Position numbers and translations under genes: made by a program | DNA from: Meandrina meandrites | Taxonomy: Eukaryota > Cnidaria > Anthozoa > Scleractinia > Meandrinidae | Length of the DNA stretch: 64,000 nt | Reading direction: 5' to 3' | Assembly (NCBI GenBank): GCA_963693305.1 | Contig: OY855906.1 | Coordinates: 24,709,789-24,773,788, forward strand | Notes under the pieces: generated by a model | Databases searched by the model: none | What the model was told of the DNA's origin: nothing | Seen by the model: only the letters and a program-made list of their open reading frames with translations | Part shown: positions 45,650 to 59,500 of the stretch, piece by piece | How positions within the stretch are numbered: the stretch's first letter is position 1 | Layout: each line of letters begins with the position of its first letter

Positions 45650-48600
45650 TCATCTCCGCGAGCACTTCTGCTTCTGACTTGTTTGCCTAAAAAACCACAA
45701 AGTAATGCCATTATTATTCTATAACGCGACTCTCATCCGTTTCAGTTTAGTCTATCCAGTTTATAAATTACAAAGCTCTCTCGACGTGTTACGTTCGGAA
45801 TAACTAATCGAAAAACCCCGCACCTACCATTAAAATACTGAGGCGAAAATCAATTCCCACTCGAAGACATTGTTCAATAAAGCAGTACAGTTCTGCAAGC
45901 TTATTTTTTCCCTTTTTAAGTTGGCGAATACTTTGTGAAAGGAAGCGTGTCTTGTCAAGGAGGTCCAACTTCCACAACTGGTGGTTAAAGCTAGATGGTT
46001 ATACTTTTTTACGTGACGATTCTGCCTACATGAACGCTTTTCAGGCACGTTTCGTAAATTATATGAGTTTTTCTTACGTTTGAATGAAATGATCGATACA
46101 CCAGAGTTTTCTTTCTTCTGAGCTAACACTGACTTATGATCTGCATGATTTTAACTCGTAATGTTCAAAGCAAGATAAAGTTCACTTTTAACTTACTTGT
46201 TTGAGGAAAACGTCAGGCTTCTCTGTCCAGATTTCATGTGCACTTTAGATCGTGGGCCTGTGGACTGTTTTAAAAAGGCAGAGAAAATATACGAACAGTT
46301 GAGCGAGTGAGCATTATAGAGAGCAGCTGAGGACTGGACAGCACTACACTACTACACATACCACATGCTAACGACAAGGGAATTGGTTTCTAAACACGCT
46401 GCTGGGCTAAATCGGTGGGCAACTGGATAAGTTGTATTGACTTTTCTATCAGTTTCAACCTGGAGATAACACTTTTATTTATCAACAACACTTGCAGTAT
46501 TAGCCAAGCTCCCAAGTGTGTCCTGTAGCTGATAGAAACACAGCAGAAGGACAGTGTAGCTCAAGTTGCAACAATCTACCAATCATTTATAACAGCACTG
46601 CTTACTTTGGAGTCGCGTGATGAACTGTAAGGATTAAACACAATTGTCTTGTCCTTGGTCTCTTTCTCTGCCGCATCACCTGGAAATAAACGAATTACGT
46701 TACAGCAATCCTAGCGTACTCGCTTTTCTCCCTCTCAAATTCTCTGTCGCTGCCAACTGTCTCAAATTTGCAAAGGTCTCCAATTTTAAGCCAAAACTTA
46801 AAAGACATACTGAAAACTAGGAGGCGAACTGAAAACTCGAGCTTTGTAAGTTAATACGCGCAGATAATTAAAGTTTAAATATTTTTTCCCCAGCTTTATC
46901 GCGTTACATGAACTGTATGTTTTGCATCTTTTATTTCGAATTTCTTGCAATATGTAGATTAGTAATACGCTTCATCAAAGACAATCAAAAGAAAGCGTTT
47001 GATTGCTGAGGGAGGTTGCTAAGCAACAGCAACAGAGGTTGCCAAGCAACGTCAATGCTCAGCCAGCTTTTGATTGGGTAAGGGTTATAAGAATTGAACA
47101 CACTCTTCGGGTCTTTAGCCGATTGGTGTAAACGTTGAATTCCCGTCACAATGTTCAATAAATAGCAAAACGATGATAAAGCCTCGTATCACTCGTGATA
47201 TCGATGGCACCGCGTCTTATAGCTCTTTGAAGTAAATATTTCCTTCCTTGTTGTATGTTCTTACCAGTAAATGTTGAATAATCCACATCAGAATAATTGA
47301 ATGGCACAAACGCTCTGCCAGGTTGAGTGACTGGATCATTCTCAGCGGCTGAGTCATGTTCGCCTTTCAATTCCCGTTTCCTTTTCTTTGAAGCAGACTT
47401 ACCAGGAGTCTAGTCATGAAAACAACACATAAATGTACATAGAGAGACAAACCGAAAAACAGGGAGGAAAACACTCTTAATTCATGTCCACAATGTAAAA
47501 AGGGCAAGAAACGACTTACTCTGTTCCTCAATGGCGTTAAATCTTCCGGCGTTTCCCTGTCATCCGGAAGATGTCTTTTCTGCCCAGCAGTTGGTTCTGT
47601 AATAAAGCAACAAGAAACAAGCAAAATGTTTCAAGTGAAATCATAAATTAGGAATTTGACGAAGAACGATAACTTAAATAAATGAAAGCACTGGATAGAA
47701 ACGACATGTTGTCAGGCTTGGTATCCCTGTAAGTTATTATTTGGTTACCTGATGTTGAGGGTGAAGCTGGATTGAAATGTGTCGCTTGTCTCCACTGCTC
47801 ATTAATCTGATAGCAAGAAAAAGAAAGAGAGATAACATGACAAGTGTAGCGACTGCGACAACAATGTAGCCTCTTTGGGTTCTAGAATTTGAAAACCACA
47901 ATTAATAACCATTCCTTTCTTAACTTTGTCTTTCTGGACGTACTCATTCGTGACGACTGTTTTTGTTTAGGGTCCCCCCAAAAGGTGAGTAGTCAAAACT
48001 AGATTTGACTCATAAATACCCTGCACTGAAGAATTCCGTATATTGACGTTGTGCCAGGTATGCTGTTTTATTTGCCTCAGTGGGCCTCGTACGTTTTTCG
48101 CGTCAAAGAAGGCAGAAATAATAAAAATATATAAAATAAACATATCTTATTAGACATTTTAGTGTGTAGTATCGCTGTATATTTTTACGAGTCATGCAGT
48201 ATTTTGGCGAGCTCGAAGGGCGAGTCTAAATACAAATGATGAGTAAAAATTTACAGCCACACTACACACTAAAATGTCTTACAAGAGATTTATTATCCAA
48301 GCTTTTCCCCAAAATTCTGACTTGCCAAGGTTTTTTAATCTTTCGCGCGGTCGGGGGGAATGAGACGAGTACAAATATCGTGGATATTTGTACTCGTTTT
48401 GTAATCTACGAAGCAGTGTTGGATAATAATACATTGTAATTTGCAGTTGGATTTTCACATTGTGGCTCTTCATCCACTCTTCCAGATACAATTGGAATTT
48501 AGAAGTGTTGGTTTTGAGGGAGGTAAACCAAAGAACCCTTAAAAAAACCCTCGGAGCAAGGACGAGAACCAACAACAAACTCAACCCACATATGACGCCG

Positions 48601-50511
48601 GGTCCGGGCCACAATGGTGGGAGGCGAGCACTCTCGACACTGCCATCCCTGCTCCCCAAGAATAGCTTATAAAGACCCTTCTGGGTTTTCTGTCAACTTT
48701 AACATAAATGGCTGATGTTCTAGAAGTATAGTAAATGTAACTAAAACTGCAGAATACAACCCTAAGGAAGCCTGTATACGGGGATGAGCTGTCGGCAGCG
48801 CTATATTGAACTAGTTTTCAGTTTAACAGCCGGACTGGAAAAAGGAAACAAGACAAACAAGACACAACACTAACCCTGTGTACTTGCTCGTGACTTTGAT
48901 GTTCATTAACCGTAGTCTTGCCTTCTGTTGTCTCCGAGTGACTTTTCACTGGAAGAAACTAAAACATCCCCAAAACTTCAGTGAAGCACATAACCATTTA
49001 GAATGTTACACAAATATAACCAATAGATACAACCAATTAATGTTCAGTACGCGCTGCATGTATTAACCTCTTCAGTTCTGTAGATTTTCTTCAAATCAGA
49101 AACTGTTGAAAATATGATTCAAAATACAAGAATAGATAGCAACTAACCTTTTGAAACGGGTTCTCAAACGAAGCCTTGATTTTTTCTGCTTTTTTCTGTC
49201 CATCAGTAAGTTGTTCATCTTCAGAAATCTGAAGCAGCAATAACTAAGGTCAGTAAATACACTGCAGTATGTATGTCTAGACACTTGTTAACAATAACCA
49301 TCTCAAAACCGAAGGCTAATTAGTCGGCTAGTCTGCCACTGGAGGCCAGATGGGATTCTTAACAAGCTTTTGTTTAGTAAATGCAATGTTGGCAATTGAA
49401 TAATCTCTTCCTATTTTCTATCCGTATCCCAAGCAAAACCAAAGTGACAGTGCTAATTCTAAGTACTTCCGATGGCGATAATAATTTCTTGACACATTTT
49501 TACATGTAAATCAACAATTAGATTTGAATGCATTTTTTATAAATATATAAAAAAAAATCCATGAGGGCTTTTCAAACAATTGCCTCATCTTGAAAATTTG
49601 CAACAGTTTGATGACAAGTCTTGAAGAATATTTCATTTGTAGGGAGGTGGGTGGGGTGGGAACAGAGCAATTTTATCAATTAGGCATTTGTACAGTTAAC
49701 TGAGATTGAATGCATAGCTTTTGGTAATTAACTTACGTGTAAGCAACAAAATAATAATACCTCAAATAGCGATACAACTGGGATTGCTCTGGTTACAGGA
49801 GGTCCTGATGCAATTACATTACCAAACGAGCTTGGTGAGGCAGCAGTAATGGGCAAGGAATCCCCTGTTGAGATACAAATGAAAGATTGAGTCCCATACC
49901 CAAACAAAACAGGTTGATAATGTTGTTATTGACATTTCCTTCCATCCTTTCAATCATTTTACACCTGCATGAAACAGCAGATTTATCATGTTGGAATGAA
50001 TAACTACAAAAACGTCTCACCATTAACAAGCAAATGATTTGATTTTGTATCTGGATCAGTCAGTGGTAGCCGAGAGAAGCTGGGACTTGCCTATCAAAAG
50101 AAGATAAAAAATACTTCAAAATATAGAGGACACAGGTTGAGCTGTTCTCATTGCATCTATTGCCTGCAAATTATGCATGTAAAAGGGCTATGTAGTTGCA
50201 TCACTTTGCACAAATTGCAGTCTTATTAAGCTAGCCAACCATTACTAGGCACTTCATTATCAGTTTTTGGAAATATTTATCACAAAGTAAATGAATATGT
50301 CTCATAAACAGCAGAAGTGAGGCATGCTATACCGGTATTCAGATGTAACTACTGTAGGGTCATTAACAATCTCAGTAAGCTCTTCTGATTCATGCCTTCA
50401 AAAGTATCAAGTCTCTATTTCTGCAGAGTCTCAAGTTTTTCTTACCAATGTACTTTGCCTTGTAGGGTTTCCAGAGTCAACTTGTGATGAGGCACCAGCA
50501 AACGAAGAGCT
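45650..50511 (-). CDS. EXOSC10: EXOSC10 C-terminal exons
   Basis: Eleven exons from 50446-50511 to 45650-45686. The recognised blocks are [17 protein letters not shown] (compare animal SFENPF), FLPVK, the basic [11 protein letters not shown] that may serve nuclear localisation, and [16 protein letters not shown]. The rest is Ser/Lys-rich and poorly conserved, as usual for the lasso-like C-terminal tail. For exon 50446-50511 a GTAAGA donor keeps frame while a nearby GC donor would not. The last exon (12 codons after the split Lys, [11 protein letters not shown]) differs from vertebrate ends and is the least certain. Confidence 0.78.
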
Positions 50512-53500
50512 CTGCAAAGATAGTCCAATAGACCACAAAATAAGGGCCACTACCCATGTGGCACTCCAACTGGCACCAAGGGATATTTAATGTATATTTC
50601 ACAAGTGCATGTTGGATATGGGATGGTAGATAGCCAACAAGGCGCATAGCATCGAGTTGGCTATAAGGATCTCATATCCAACAAGCGTCAGTGGAAAAAT
50701 TGTTTTATTAAAAACGCCCAAAAGAATTGGAATATTTGAGCCCCCCAGCTGCTTTTGTTGACATGTATCGGTTATGATATTTGTGGTCAATGGTATATGC
50801 GCTCCTACACCATTGCCTGTTAACCAATCAAAACTCAGGAATTGCAATATACCATTGCTACTATGCATATTATGCATAGTACCAAACACTTTGTTGGAAA
50901 GAATCTCAACCCCCAGTGATCAAAGCTGAAATACTACATCATGGCTTATATATTATAAAACAACCGCTTGGAAATCATTTCAATTTCAAGTTGGAGAAGG
51001 GAGAAGCACTGAGATTAGAGTCTCTTTTTAACAAGAAAAAGCACTGAACATGTGGCTAATGAAATGCCAAGCAAATTAGTTTAATGATGTAATGTATATG
51101 AAATGATTCATATATGAAGGTGATATTATTCCAATTGCTTAAATTGGAAATTCACTGCGAAGATCACATATCACCTTCAAATTAGTTTAATATAAAATAT
51201 TACAGATATGTGTGCACCTTGTTTGCAGCAAGTGCCAGTTCTTTTGCTTGCATAATCAACATATGGATCTCATTGACGTACTGCTTTACGAGTGTAGGAA
51301 CTGGATTACAACAAGCTAGAACACCTTGGGCTTCCCTGAAAATAACAACATCGCCAGAATAATAATGATGGACAGATCATAACTATGTCCACTTTCAGTT
51401 GGTCATTTAAAAGTTGTGTATCCAGCTTTGGTCATGGGCTATTGTTGACAATAATTTTATAAACTTACATCTGCTTAAGGCTAACACAAATTTCTCAATT
51501 TCACCATCGTCAGACAACTATTGGTAAACTGTTGGCAGACTATCAGTAACCATTTATTAACAGTCTGATATGCAAGCTTTTGTTCACAAAAAAATTTAAT
51601 GCTGGATTACCAACAAAACTCTCCTGGCTGTTTTCAGTAAGATAAATGTATTTTCACTGTTCAAGTACATGCACCTGTTTGAATGTTACAACACAGAGCT
51701 ATAACTTAATTATTTCTGATTGGTCCATCAAGGGTTAATTAAAGATTGCATTATCCAGTTTATATTCATGATTGGTACCTTGGCATGGTTTCTGCAATCT
51801 GGAACATCATATGGTTTGGAAGAACAAAGCTTAAAGAAAAGAAAAAAACACAATAAATGAAGCAACAGGTTGTTCTTACAATGAAACGAACTCAACTCAA
51901 CTGGAACCACCCAAAGAATTGGACTTCCTTCATCAGCAGACCAATCACAGTATGGGTCAATTTAACTGCTGATGAGCAAACTCCAATTCTTTTGTTCTCA
52001 GCTTGTCTTGTGGTTGGCTAAATTTACTGTTTGGTTGCCTTGGTTGAGTTCGTTTCACTGTAAGATGAGAGAAACTGCAAGTCAATCGGCTCCACGGTCA
52101 TCATGAGCATGATACAACTGGATTACATTTTGTTCATCTGAGATGTAAATTTGCAAAGTTTTGACTTAATGTACCGGTAGTTGTTTAGTTTTGGCTGTGT
52201 GTAAATGGCTTCTGAGTTAGCAAAATTATAAGCCATGTGTTTCTATAATTTAGCAATACAAATACATGCAACACAAGAAATATTTGAAAATAATGAACAG
52301 AAGGTAAGTGATTTAAACCCTTTGAGGCATTTGTCCAACATTCCAAGTGATTACTTCACTGATTTACTACACCAGGAGCATGAAAGACAGTTGGACAGTC
52401 ACCCCCCCCCCCCTCCCCCCCCTGACACCTCTATAAGATGGTAACTAAACTCCCTATAAGATGAACATTTGTTTAAGACAGATAGTTAGAGGCAATCTAA
52501 GACAGTGTCTGTCAAAGAGAGAGTTGACTGTAGACACAATTTACGATTAAAATGATTGTTACTCATGTCATTCAGGCATATTTCAGGAGATTAGTGTTCT
52601 TTTTTTAATTTTTTGAGCTAAGATTCAGAACGCATGGTAGCAATTCATCTCACCCATGACTTTCATCTTCTTCCCGTGCAGTGTTGTCTCTCCATGCATA
52701 AAGAAGACGAAATGCACACATCTGTGAAAATACAATACATTTATTGAGCAATTAATTACCATAGTGAAAAAGCAAAATGCAGAAGGCAAAAATGTTTTAT
52801 TCCTGTTGAATTAATCCTACCACATGAGTTTTTGTGATTTGATTGCTCTGGTCAACTGGTTTACAACACTGCACTTCAGGTATTTTGTCTCTGAAACACT
52901 GTTCGTTTTGAAGCTTAAAATATTAATTTACTGGGCTTCATGATTTTCTTACAATTTTCTAGATCTGAGAATTTGTTAAAACATCAAGACAAATTTGTAT
53001 TCATCCTTTCTGCCTGATATTGTATTCTATACATGTGCACCATACAATCAGTATATTGGTAAATTCAGCATCTACATTGTCTGTAAGGTTGTTTTGCATG
53101 CTGCTTGGCCAAGAGCCATTCTCCACAAAATGATTCATACATTGAAGTGACACCACATATTACAACACTCGTGTACATGTGGTGAAGTTATACTTTGTTT
53201 AAGCAGAATGAAAGTTAAAAAAAGTTGTTGTTTTGTTACAAAATGCATGAAATTCACCTCTTGAATCTGCTTATCACCAATTTTGTTCTTCAAGGTTGCA
53301 GAAATGATCAGGCTTATAACATCTCCAATTTTTTGGAAATTGCTTTGACGCTTAGTTTGAGTGGAGGATTTCAATATTTTGAGACTACATGCAGGAAAAT
53401 ACTAGCACACTGTAGAGGTAGTTTAATGCCATGTAACTTGCAGTCAGAAAATCCTATAATTTTTTGCTCAGAAAATAAAAGAACTGTAATGCTATGAAGA

Positions 53501-56500
53501 TTTTATATTTTAGTTACTGTACAGACTAAAAATCTCACAGAAGAACATTATGATTCCATAGCATGATGGAAGCAATTACTACAAAATCTCTTATAAATAT
53601 TCTCTCACTCTGTTTTTGACCATGCTATTATGTCATTTGGCTGTCTCTCTTGTGGTTCAATTTTACCCTTGGTACAATCTGGTATTTCCCTGAAAAAATA
53701 CCAGATTGCACAAAGGGTAAAATTGAACTACGGCATCTCTATGTACAGTGGCTATTCACTGTCAACTAGTTTGTCAATTCTACGTTACAACTTAAAATTC
53801 AGCATACATTTATCGGTAATTGTGAAGAACAGCTCCCCTCAACCAACTGTCAGTCGTCTGTCAGCCGACTGTCGGTCATCTGTCAGCTGACTGTAGTAAC
53901 TCCTGCTAGTATTGTGCTAGTATGCAACTCCTGCTTTTTCTGCTCTATCTTACAGTAAAATGTCTGTTTTGGGAAACTGTCGGTAGTCTGTCGGTAACCT
54001 GTCGGTCGTCTGTCGGTGGCCTGTCAGTAGCCTGTCGGCCGACAGACGACTGACAGTCGGTTGAGGGGAGCTCTTCTTCACAAATACCCATTTGTCAATT
54101 ACTGTATGTGATTTGTGTATTTGTCCACTAAATGTGAGTAGTCAAATATTTTCCTTACAAAAATAACCTGAGAAATAGAAAGCAATACAACTTAGTGTCT
54201 GAAGACACTTGACTGGAGAGAGTTCAGCCATTACATTGGCAGCCTCGGTCAAACAAAAATAATGTGTCATGTTTCTTTAATCACCTGCTCAGTGTTAAAT
54301 GTCCGTTTGTGTTTCTCCAATACTCTTCGAAAAGATTCACTGGTAAATAGTGGCTTCTCGTACCGCTAGGAGAAAAAAAAGAAAAATAAGAAGAACAAAT
54401 CAACAAAATTATTAGAATGATTATTGCAACAATTCATCGACAGTGTCTCAGTAAGAAGCCACAATAATTAGTAACCTTGACAAAATAACTTGTCTAACTC
54501 AAAGCTTGTAGATGTTGTGGATTAAATTTATCTTTAGTTAATGTTTTTCAAACCAGTTTGATTTCTATTTCCCATATTGAATTTAAACCCCCCCCCCCCC
54601 CCCCCGGGGGGGGGACTCCCATATGGAAGGATTGGGGATGCTCGTCGGAAATTTTGAATTTAACCCCTATAAAAGACCAATCTGGGTGTGGCCGAACGTT
54701 ATGCAGACCCCTAAAAGAGTAAAATAAAATATATAACGAATCAAAATTCTTTCTTTTTTGTTATTTCTTCGCGTGCAACCCTAAATGAGACCTTGACAGC
54801 TAAAAATAATGATATTTTGCCCAGAACACCCTAAGCAAGACCAACATCCGAAATTTACACCCCTAAGTGAGACGACGAGCATCCCCGTCCATTTCATATG
54901 CCCGTATGTGTCCCCCCCCCCCCCCCGGGTTTAAACCACAACTTAGAATGTTTAAATACATAATACAGCCTGTGTTACCCTGTGTAACATTAAGCCTTTT
55001 TGTCTTCACTGACAATTTAACAACTTAACAAAATAAACTAATAAACTAATTATGAAAATAAACTAATTATGATTAATTATGATCTCCCCAACTTAACATA
55101 CTTGGTTGAGGTGAAAAGGGAATAAATTAGAAACATTGTATAAAAACAAGTTGCATTCTGTGCCACAACAGGAAAAAATAATTAATTGGGACATAACATC
55201 AAGGATTTTTGCATAAAAGTAATCTCACTTAACAAAAAGCCAAAGCCGACAGACCTTTAAGCAGACATCCCTACTCCTGGAGTACACTGATTGTAATAGG
55301 TTGCTGTTTGCATTTCCACTTTTGATGAGCTCATTATGCAATCGATCACAAATGTAAAGCAAATAATGTGTGTCCTCTCTTGCATAACGCACCATCTCTG
55401 ATGGCAGAGGCCTGTAAACATGAAATAAACTAAGAATCACTAATGTTATCACATGTGACCAGCAGTGGCCTGCATGTGTGTTGGATCTAAGATCCTGCCA
55501 TTGCAAGCTGGAGCTTGGTCATTACATAGTCTGTCTTTACAAGAGAGGCACAATGAGAAATCGTTTCTGCAACAAGATATCTGCACAAAATTGGAATGCA
55601 AGATGGCAACTGCTAGATGTGTTAAAGTTTAAGACTATAGGGTTGTAAGACACCCTATGAAAAATGTCCATGACACTTTTAATGACCAACTAATGAAACT
55701 GTGTATCATACTGCCATTGGACAAAATCTAATACCACACAATTATAATACTTAATGATCTGGTGTGGAATAAAGTGACAATAGACTCGCGATTATGTGAA
55801 CAAAATTTGTTGGGCAGGGAAGTGTACTGGCAAGGCTTGGATGAAACCCACTGACCATATAGACTCACCAGAGGAGGGGTATCAGCACATGGCATCATGC
55901 TGAAGGGTGCCTTGTGCCTGTATTGCAAGGCAGCCATAGTTGTTGGCATACTGTCCATGGGACATGTTAACCCAGTCCAGCGGAGTAACAATACGCTCCC
56001 TCCCTGAGGGACCTTCAGCAGAGGGCCAAAGAAGTATCAGGCAGCAATTCCCCTCCCCCCATAACCCCAAGATAAATGAGGGGTACCCTGTGCAAAGAAC
56101 ACTTTTGGGCTAGTCCAAATCCTCAAAATCCTATCTCCAGGGGACTGCAAGGGCTGAGAGAAGACAGAAGGCAATAACAGTAAAAAGAAATAACACAAGA
56201 AAAGCTGTAGTCAACCTTATTCTCCAATCTGCCAATTGATATTGTTTATTTGCTGTAACATCACAGAACTTCTTCAGCAGGAATGCCAAGGAGTACTTCT
56301 CATAGTTCAACACCCTGGCAGCCTGGCCTGTGTCAAACATGTTAACAACATAAATACCAAAGTCTCTCTGTAACCATCCAATGTCCATATCAGCCCCATG
56401 AAAAACCTTCCAGAGAAAAAAATACACAAGATAAATGACTACCATAGGTTTATAAACCTTTTTTAAAAAGTGCTGAAAATATGCCTGTGTGTTGTTTGCT

Positions 56501-59500
56501 TTCCCTGAGCTGTATTATAAATCTTCACATAAATGAGATGTGCTCATTCTATTGATAATTATCACAAGAAATCATTGTTACCTTGAGTATTTTGGAATTG
56601 GTAAAGGATTCATTAAGGATCTGCAGCTCATTACGCAGCTCCAGCGTGTCAATAAGGTAATCTTGGTCGCGTGTGGATATCTGCATCAGACAACAGAATC
56701 CCTGGAAAGACCGGTATGAATGATGCTGTGGAGTTAAGTAATAATAATATTAACATTTTGAGTAAAATAGCAACGTATGGATGACAAGTTCTCATGATCT
56801 CTGAATTATTGCTGTGAAAATAAGGCTGGCCATTACCCATACCTTAAACACAAGGCTCTGTAAGTGCATCTAGGCCCGCACTTTCTAATGTAACCTGTGG
56901 TTACCACTAGTAACATTAATAATTTGAGTAAAACAGCAACATATGGCAGACCTCTCACTGGGCTGTGCTGGATAATCGAGAGTTCAGATAATAAAAGGCA
57001 TGAATGTTTCCATGACAAATGGAAACTGAATTGTTAAAAAAAATTCTTTGTACTGTAGCTTTTTTTACTGTACTTACTCAAGTTACTACTTCACTATCTA
57101 CAGCCTTAACTGGCAAATATTGCCTTTCAAATACTTGTCTTTAACTTCTAGTTACATTATTTTGTAAATCACCTACCTGATATGTACAGTTTAATACATT
57201 AAAATGAATGAATTACTGCTCATTTATTGAAACATGCTATCCAATACATATACATGAACTGTTCCACTCCTGATCAACACTGAGTAAACATTTATACAAC
57301 AGGACACTTCAATATAGTTTACATAGTGTACCTCTAAATCAACAGCAAACTCAGTGACTGCTGAGAGACGCTGACTCAGCTCATGAAGCTGTTCCGTTGT
57401 TTGCACGAGAGTGAATGGGGTCTTGTCAAATTCCTCGTAGAGCTGGTGATACAACACAAACAATACACAGATGGAACAGGTGTGGGGTCAAAGTGCCATC
57501 AATACAGAATATGATTAACTGATAATCCAGTTTTCAACTCACTTGCTCTTTCCGTGGCTTTAACTGATTCACTGAAGGCTCAAACACTTCCAGTTCATGT
57601 TGGTAAGGGTGGGCAGTGCTGTGAGAAAACAGTACACAAAACAAAATGAACATTCCTGTCAAAATAATGATACAGGTTAGACATTTGTAATCATCATTAT
57701 CCCCTGACACTGGGTGCATCAATAGCAAAGTAATGGTGTGTACTTGTTGTAGTTCAATTTTATCCTTGGTTCAAATTTTATTTCCCTTTGTTTTAAACTC
57801 ATTATCATACATTACCATACCAAAAAACAATGGAAAATAAAATTTGAACCACAACATACACACCTTGCTGAGAGCTGCAAGTCAGAGCAACAGGCCTGAC
57901 ATAGTATATTAAGTACACATATCAATAAATAAGCTGGTTTTGAATTTTAAACAATTCCACTAAACAGTTGAAGGGGTGAAAGCAAGAAGTGCACATTAAG
58001 TTTTTGGCTAAATTGAACATTGTCAAAAACAACTCCAAAACTCGCATGTGGGTTTGTTTACATGTGTTAAACACTGTCCTGCATTTATTTTCACTAGTTT
58101 GAGCTTGTTCTTGGAGAAAAAAAGAAGAGAATATTACTATTAGCGAATCATTGTTCCAGAACAAATCTAAATGTTAAATAATCCCGTACAAAATTTTTGC
58201 CGAGATCTCGCCGAGATTACCGAGATCTCGGCGAGATTGCTGAGATCTCGGTGAGATAGCCGAGATCTCGGCGAGATTACCAAGATCTCGCCGAGATCTC
58301 GCCAAGATTTTTCCGAGGTCTTGCCGAGATTACCGAGATCTCGGCGAGATTGACGAGAACTCGGCGAGATAGCCGAGATCTCGGTGAGATTACCAAGATC
58401 TTGCCGAGACGACTAAGATCTTGCCGAGATCTCACCAAGATTTTTCCGAGATCTCGGCGACCAAAAACTCGCCGGGAATCTCGCCGAGATCTCGGCGAGA
58501 TCTCACCGAGATTCTCGCCAAGATTGGCCAGATCTCGGTTAAAATTTTGTACGGGTTGCTTGTTTCATTGTTCGAAGTAACAAAAGGTTTTTTGTTTCTC
58601 TTCCTGTTTTTGTAATTCAGTTGGGAGATCTGGTAATGGTCGGTACAGCAAATATTGTGACGCATGCAAAGCCTCTTCAGATTTTAATCGGACAAGTTGA
58701 ATGCTCACCTTCGCGCATGAAGTGCACTTCTCTCCATTGATTCTCGCTTATTTGACATATATTTGCGCCCGTCTGGTGGTAGAAGGACATCATTAAGTCT
58801 GAATACCCGCAAGATCGCTAGCGAACCTCAAAAAAGCGAGGTTCATTTGTTCCATGATCGCTAAGCGGTCGGGACTCTGATTCCAGATGGAAAGAGTTTA
58901 AACGCACTTCTCTTCCAAACCAAGTTCACCTTCGTTTGTTTGGGCTGATTTGCCATGATTTGGCGTGTTGAATGTTTGGAAATGAAGACTGGCTTTTAGA
59001 GTCTATTATTTTCTGTTGAATTTTGAGCTTAGGACTTTCCGTGTCGAAGAAACTCAGGGATATCCCATAATAATCTTTAATGCATTGATCGTGATTATTG
59101 CGTTAATTTGGAGCGTGACTTGACAGTCGGAAACTGGGCCGGGCGAAAGGCGCGGCGGCAAAGTCTTCATTCATTTCACTTGTGCAAAAAATATGCCCAA
59201 AAAGAACAGAATAGGAGCTTACCGCAAGTCAAGCGGAATGAAAATCAACCGTTTAGATTTTGTGAGTGCGCATCATGGAATTCCATTGCTTGTTTCATCG
59301 CTGTCTGTCGAGAGGAATGAAAGGACAAGGCTGAACCCGGGCTCGCATGTAAGTTTTTTGTTTGTTTAAGCTTACTTGTTGGTTTTCCATCGGTTTTCAA
59401 GCCGGCTTAAATTCGATTCAGTGTATTCATAACATGCCTGTAGGAGAAACAGCCCATTCAGCTTAAAACTAACTTCTTTTGTGTTGTCTGAAAAAACCGT

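Noticed and set aside
53225..53497. Extra EXOSC10 exon between 54285-54365 and 52654-52721
   Set aside because: The two flanking exons join in phase and match the family without it; this frame lacks homology.
55728..56070. Minus-strand ORFs as additional EXOSC10 exons
   Set aside because: They lie in the intron between 56216-56406 and 55255-55411, whose phase-2 junction joins exactly to complete DWRIRPLP.
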